In this document: positions 13,694 to 17,177 of the stretch, in pieces
Layout: each line of letters starts with the position of its first letter
Position numbering within the stretch: the first letter of the stretch is position 1
Source: Anaerolinea thermophila
GTDB taxonomy: Bacteria > Chloroflexota > Anaerolineae > Anaerolineales > Villigracilaceae
DNA: 17,177 nt
Reading direction: 5' to 3'
Assembly (NCBI GenBank): GCA_022729775.1
Contig: DZBA01000023.1
Location: forward strand, 1 to 17,177
The notes under the pieces: model-generated
The model's database searches: none
Told to the model about the DNA's origin: nothing
Seen by the model: only the letters and a program-made list of their open reading frames with translations
Program-made: the position numbers and the translations under genes

Positions 13694-15190
13694 TTATTTT
13701 TTTAAATCATACAACACATATCCATTCCCTTGCGCGGCGATGGGATATGTGTCTAATATTTTTTTTAACGCGGGTTGTTTGTCCAATTGACCAAACGCCG
13801 TGACTAGAAAATAATCCTTGCCTTCGGTGAGCTCGCCAAACTTCGCGGAGAAATCCACCTTGCCGCTGCGAAACTCCGCGAGGTCGGTGCTGAGGGGCCA
13901 CAGGTTCACTTTGCGCCAGCCGAACAACATCAGGCGGTAGCCGTAATCTTGCGTCAAGCCGATGACCTTTGCCTCGGCGGGAATCGACTCTCCGATTTGT
14001 GACCAGAACTGCGGCTCATGGCGGAAACTTTCCGCGACGAGGACGGAACGCGCGACGTAGGAATAATATCCGATGACGAGGGCAATCAAGACGGCGAAGC
14101 CCGTCTGCCAAATCTTTCCTTGTTTTGCTGCGTGTTCAGTGAGCGGATGAATCGCGGCGGCGAATCCCAGCGCGACGATGGGAATCAACTGGATGTGATA
14201 ATACGTGTGCGTATACATCTGGAAGGGCAGGGTCAAGCCGTAGAGCAAATATCCCACCCACAGGCTAATCAGCAGCGCGCGGAATCGCGGACTTGCAAGC
14301 AGCGCGCCCGCAATGCTCAAGAAGATGACCGTCAAACCGAAGATGCTGCCGAGAAAGCCGAGCCAGCTCGCGTAGAATTTTGCGCTGGTGATGAGTTCAA
14401 TGAGCGCGACTGTCCATGCAAAGAAATATTCGGTGGAGCGTCCGTTACTGAGCAGGATGTAGAAAACCAGCGCGGGCGTGACCATGATAACCGCCATCGC
14501 CCAGACTTGTTTCGATTTCCAAAAATCTTTTTTGAGCGTGAATAAGACCAGCGCGATTGCCGCCGCGCCGATGAAGAAGGCAATGACAATTTTTACGAAG
14601 GTTGCGATGGAGAAAAATAGCGCGGCAAAGATGGCGAATTTCCATGATGACCTCACCCCTCCCCCCTCTCCTGTAAGGAGATGGGAACAGGTTTCACTCC
14701 AGCGATAAAGAAAATAAATGCCAATGACAAACGCGGAGGTCATCAACGGGTCGGGTTGAAAGCTGCGGCTGGCTTGGACGGAAAACGGGAGGACGAGATA
14801 ATAGGCGAGGGCAATCAGCGCGGCGTAAGGGGAGGTTGCGCGACGGGCAAGGTCAAACAGCGCGATGCCCGCGAGAATCCAGAACAGCGTTCCCAAAATG
14901 CGCGGCGCGGCGTAGTTTTCTCCGCCTGTGATGAAATACGAGAGCGCGACCAACGTCTCACTGACGGGCGGTTCATATTTGCCGACAGAGCGGGCGAAGG
15001 CTGAGGCAAGCTCGCGCTGTTCGCTGGTCGCGCTGGGCAGCGTGGAGTAGTAAATATCGCGCGCGACGAGCGAGTTCCGTAGTTGGCGCGAGGGTTGAAA
15101 GTCCAGCGGCGGGTCGGTCAGGTCGAGCAGGCGGAGCGAGGCGCCGAGAAGGAGAAGGAGGGCAAGGAATATTTTTTGGGGAGAAGACAT
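13694..15190 (-). CDS. GT39-type membrane glycosyltransferase (copy 2) with in-frame repeat
   Basis: A 498-residue GT-C protein paralogous to 9049-10542. Seen: first helix (6-20), first outer loop RLLDLTDPPLDFQPSRQ (20-36) with Asp26/Asp30, ASRSFQPDPLM (140-150), about ten helices and a soluble C-terminal domain with GLTQDYGYRLMLFGWRK and KDYFLVTAF. Predicted role: transfer of a polyprenyl-phosphate-linked sugar outside the membrane. Compared with the paralogue it is about 11 residues longer between helices after residue 164: residues 167-180 (CSHLLTGEGGGV and neighbours) are encoded by a GC-skewed palindromic repeat at 14651-14690 yet the frame is kept. The ATG at 15190 is well placed but has no Shine-Dalgarno; heptamer repeats precede it directly. 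It is followed by the REP-like element and the GT2 gene. Confidence 0.88.
   Translation of the reverse strand: MSSPQKIFLALLLLLGASLRLLDLTDPPLDFQPSRQLRNSLVARDIYYSTLPSATSEQRELASAFARSVGKYEPPVSETLVALSYFITGGENYAAPRILGTLFWILAGIALFDLARRATSPYAALIALAYYLVLPFSVQASRSFQPDPLMTSAFVIGIYFLYRWSETCSHLLTGEGGGVRSSWKFAIFAALFFSIATFVKIVIAFFIGAAAIALVLFTLKKDFWKSKQVWAMAVIMVTPALVFYILLSNGRSTEYFFAWTVALIELITSAKFYASWLGFLGSIFGLTVIFLSIAGALLASPRFRALLISLWVGYLLYGLTLPFQMYTHTYYHIQLIPIVALGFAAAIHPLTEHAAKQGKIWQTGFAVLIALVIGYYSYVARSVLVAESFRHEPQFWSQIGESIPAEAKVIGLTQDYGYRLMLFGWRKVNLWPLSTDLAEFRSGKVDFSAKFGELTEGKDYFLVTAFGQLDKQPALKKILDTYPIAAQGNGYVLYDLKK
14651..14690. repeat. Dispersed palindromic repeat inserted in frame in a coding region
   Basis: The stretch has the form CCTCACCCCT, a C-run, then the hairpin TCTCCT-GTA-AGGAGA (14667-14681) and ATGGGAACAG. 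This matches from memory a widespread intergenic repeat (CTCACCCC...CTCTCC...GGAGAGGGGAAC). It encodes the Gly-rich residues 167-180 of the GT39 protein, a segment absent from the paralogue. Confidence 0.75.
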
Positions 15191-15196
15191 TTTAAG

Positions 15197-15231
15197 AAAT
15201 GCAGAATGAAGAATGAGGAATGCAGAATTTA
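15197..15231. repeat. Heptamer tandem repeat, GAATGNN type (second locus)
   Basis: Five units in register: AAATGCA, GAATGAA, GAATGAG, GAATGCA and GAATTTA. The array fills the 38-base gap between the DUF115 and GT39 genes and its last unit contains the DUF115 stop codon (TAA, 15231-15229). It matches the array at 5631-5665 with the two middle units swapped. Confidence 0.8.
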
Positions 15232-16044
15232 GAAGAGTGAATTGTAGTCTGCTTTGGGAAAGATGGTGAGTTTGCCGCCGATGGTTGCGTCGAGAACCTG
15301 GCGACCTGCTTTTTGATAGGCGTCACGCGCGAGGGCGTAACCAATTTCGGAGGTGTCAAGGTCAGGCAGCTGCCATTTGACTCCCTTGCCAAAATAGTTG
15401 GGCATGAAGTGATTCGGGTCATCGCCCTGCGAGACAATGGTTTTATTCGCGTCGCCTTTGGAGGTGAAGTTATGGTCAACGCCGATGAGGATGGCTTGCT
15501 CGATTCCCATGTGATAGGCGAGCTGCAGCGCAAGGTTGGTGACCGTCGCGCCTTCCCAAACCCGTCCGCGCACATCGGTGGCAAAGCGTGGACCTGTGTA
15601 GGTGGTGTAGACGAAGGTCGGGAGATTGGTGATTGGTAAATTGGGGGCGAAGTGACGATGCGAGCGCCACGCGATGAATTTTGGAATCGTCAGCGCGTTA
15701 ATGTCATTCACGAATTGCTGAACAACAAGGTCATTGGTGACGCACAGGTACGTGGTGGAAAAACCAAATTCGGGAAAGGCGAGGTAAATCCGATTCATCC
15801 CAAAGGTGATTTCGTTCTTCAACTTGCTCATGTCCGTTTGTTTGAGCGAAGGTCCATTGCCGATGATGAAGGCGCGTTTGCCTTTGTGGATGTCTTTCAG
15901 CGCGGACAGCCGCTTGATGCTTTCGCGTCTCCACGGGTGAAGGTACGCGGCAGGGAGCTGCGGAATGCGTCGGATGGAATCGTATGCGTCGCGGGTGAAG
16001 TTCCACAAGGGCGGTGGGATGAGGGATTTGAGGGCTTGTTTCAT
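15229..16044 (-). CDS. DUF115 / MptE-like domain protein
   Basis: A 271-residue protein of the DUF115 group (6-hydroxymethylpterin diphosphokinase MptE-like; the same domain occurs in Maf flagellin-glycosylation factors). Seen: a 50-residue N-terminal region, then KGKRAFIIGNGPSL (54-67) with the glycine-rich loop and Asn84 in TFGMNRIY, VTNDL (102-106), EGATVTNLALQLAYHMG (164-180), and GVDHNFTSKGD (188-198). In bacteria such proteins occur in surface-glycan loci and are thought to act in sugar transfer or activation; the exact reaction here is unknown. The frame extends 80 codons further upstream, but the ATG at 16044 is chosen because it lies just after the preceding gene and the extra region overlaps that gene out of frame. 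No clear ribosome site. Cytoplasmic. Confidence 0.87.
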   Translation of the reverse strand: MKQALKSLIPPPLWNFTRDAYDSIRRIPQLPAAYLHPWRRESIKRLSALKDIHKGKRAFIIGNGPSLKQTDMSKLKNEITFGMNRIYLAFPEFGFSTTYLCVTNDLVVQQFVNDINALTIPKFIAWRSHRHFAPNLPITNLPTFVYTTYTGPRFATDVRGRVWEGATVTNLALQLAYHMGIEQAILIGVDHNFTSKGDANKTIVSQGDDPNHFMPNYFGKGVKWQLPDLDTSEIGYALARDAYQKAGRQVLDATIGGKLTIFPKADYNSLF

Positions 16045-16057
16045 GGGAGAGGGAGGT

Positions 16058-16426
16058 TTAAGGTTGCGGGGTGAAGGCGGCGCGATAGGCGAGGAGAATA
16101 TAAAGCGTGAAGGCGTTGAGGGCGGCAAAGAGAATATCCGTGAGCCCGATTTGGTCAAAGATAATGACGATGATGTTGACAGCGAGTAAAAGCACCGCAA
16201 ACCAATAGGTTGATTTCTTCTGCTTTTGAATCCTGAAAGCGCACAACAGCATGAGCGCGGCATCTGCGAACATGAGAAAGGCATATATCACATGGTAAAT
16301 CGCCGCCTCAGAAAATTCTGTGATGCGCATGAAGGTCAGCAGCGCGAACACATCCAACACGGCTGCGGTAAAGATGAAAAGATATTTTGCAAACAAGGCG
16401 GGGTTATGGATTGTAGGAAGTTTCAT
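16058..16426 (-). CDS. Small membrane protein, four predicted helices
   Basis: A 122-residue hydrophobic protein that I do not recognise. Helices at about 13-33, 42-64, 74-91 and 95-114, joined by short loops with RIQKQKKST between the second and third, which places that loop on the cytoplasmic side with both termini also inside. A good ribosome site (GGAG, seven bases before the ATG at 16426) and only four bases from the stop of the dehydrogenase gene indicate co-expression with it. Position and size recall small accessory membrane proteins of polysaccharide loci, but no catalytic motif is visible, so no function is proposed. Confidence 0.8.
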   Translation of the reverse strand: MKLPTIHNPALFAKYLFIFTAAVLDVFALLTFMRITEFSEAAIYHVIYAFLMFADAALMLLCAFRIQKQKKSTYWFAVLLLAVNIIVIIFDQIGLTDILFAALNAFTLYILLAYRAAFTPQP

Positions 16427-16430
16427 AACA

Positions 16431-17177
16431 TCACTCCGTACTTAACCGCGCGGTTGCGCCGCCGTCCACTGCCATCGCTTGACCCGTCATAAAAGATGAT
16501 TGTTCGTTATCGGCGAGGAAGTAAATCGCGTGGGCAATTTCCGCGGGCTGACCGATGCGCCCGTTGACCGTCTTGCGCGCGAGGTTATCCAGCCGTTCCT
16601 GCATATCGCCTTGACCGACATGTCCGCGCCCGAGTCCCGCGCGCAGCATGGGAGTATCCACCGCGCCTGGAAGAATCGCGTTGGCGCGGATATTATCGGG
16701 CGCAAATTCGATTGCCATCGCGCGGGTCAGCGCGAGCATCCCGCCTTTGGACGCGGCGTACGCGGCGATGTTCGCGGAGGTTTGAACCGCGTGGACGGAT
16801 GAAACGTTCACGACTGCGCCGCCGCCCACTTTCAAGAGCGGATACGCGAGTTTGACTCCTAAAAACACGGAACGCAAATTTGCCTGCATGACCGCATCCC
16901 ATTCTTCGACGGTGGTTTCGATGAGCGGCTTGGCAACTTGCAGCGCGGCGTTATTGACCAGCGCTTCGAGCGAGTCGGTGAAGGCGCGCGCTTTTTCAAA
17001 AATGGCGGTCATCTCTTCGGGGTGGGAAATATCGGATTGGATGAATAATCCGTTGGCGGGGAATCCTTCGCCGAAATTCGACCTGTCCACGCCGATGACG
17101 CGCCAGCCTTTCTCGGTGAAGAGGTTTACAGTCGCGCGACCAATGCCGCCCGCCGCGCCAGTGATGAGGAGTGTTTT
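16431..17177 (-). CDS. Short-chain dehydrogenase/reductase, start beyond the right edge
   Basis: A classical SDR, NAD(P)-dependent oxidoreductase. The frame is open to the edge; 248 residues are visible and only the initiator region (probably a few residues) is missing, since the fragment begins KTLLITGAAGGIGRA, the N-terminal beta strand and TGxxxGxG cofactor loop. The GTG at 17090 inside the frame is an internal Val and not the start. Also seen: VNNAALQ (NNAG equivalent), active-site Ser in VNVSSVHA, YAASK (Tyr and Lys of the catalytic YxxxK), NAILPGAVDTPM, and the C-terminal FMTGQAMAVDGG. An acidic Asp after the second strand (GVDRS) favours NAD over NADP. The substrate is unknown; a sugar or sugar-nucleotide precursor would suit the locus. 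It precedes the small membrane protein by four bases. Confidence 0.92.
   Translation of the reverse strand, partial: KTLLITGAAGGIGRATVNLFTEKGWRVIGVDRSNFGEGFPANGLFIQSDISHPEEMTAIFEKARAFTDSLEALVNNAALQVAKPLIETTVEEWDAVMQANLRSVFLGVKLAYPLLKVGGGAVVNVSSVHAVQTSANIAAYAASKGGMLALTRAMAIEFAPDNIRANAILPGAVDTPMLRAGLGRGHVGQGDMQERLDNLARKTVNGRIGQPAEIAHAIYFLADNEQSSFMTGQAMAVDGGATARLSTE

Noticed and set aside
16045..16284. 80-codon upstream extension of the DUF115 frame
   Set aside because: It overlaps the small membrane protein gene out of frame, is Pro/Ser-rich low complexity, and the DUF115 family start fits the ATG at 16044.

Overview
The window looks like a piece of a Chloroflexota chromosome, most likely class Anaerolineae. 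This is inference: the glycosyltransferase sequence style (for example DLTDPPLDF followed by SRQ), the codon use rich in GCG and CGC, and the abundance of short palindromic and heptamer repeats between genes all fit that group. No rRNA or other marker gene is present to prove it. No tRNA, CRISPR array, transposase or phage gene was seen. Only one gene lies on the plus strand. The other fourteen are on the minus strand, so transcription runs mainly from the right edge to the left. | Layout in the direction of transcription (right to left). (a) 17177-15229: a short-chain dehydrogenase cut by the right edge, a small four-helix membrane protein and a DUF115/MptE-like protein, closely packed. (b) 15190-12701: a GT39-type membrane glycosyltransferase and a family 2 glycosyltransferase (GT2). 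(c) 10701-12611: the lone plus-strand gene, a membrane-anchored TPR protein with a proline-rich linker and its own strong terminator. (d) 10542-5728: a second GT39 paralogue, a polytopic DUF6056-like protein with an ADD motif, a sulfotransferase and a second GT2, the last three joined by ATGA and TAATG stop/start overlaps. (e) 5621-2763: a Wzz-like chain-length protein, an O-antigen ligase/polymerase-like protein and a second sulfotransferase. (f) 2690-939: a sensor histidine kinase of the HisKA_3 class. (g) 806-1: an alpha/beta hydrolase that runs off the left edge. | Blocks (a) to (e) read as a locus that builds and modifies a cell-surface glycan. GT2 enzymes would add sugars on the cytoplasmic face. 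GT39 and DUF6056-like proteins would transfer lipid-linked sugars outside the membrane. The Wzz-like and ligase-like proteins would set chain length and polymerise or attach chains. The two sulfotransferases point to sulfation of the glycan, its lipid or a surface partner. The histidine kinase has no response regulator beside it in the window. | The most striking non-gene structure is at the junctions. Nearly every gene boundary that is not tightly coupled carries a different repeat: a family of short palindromes with compensated stem changes, heptamer tandem repeats, a 17-bp triple repeat that encodes two tiny leader cistrons, a REP-like element, and a direct-plus-inverted repeat composite. 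One repeat of intergenic type also sits in frame inside a glycosyltransferase gene. No stretch longer than 300 bases lacks a gene; the longest gap is 194 bases.
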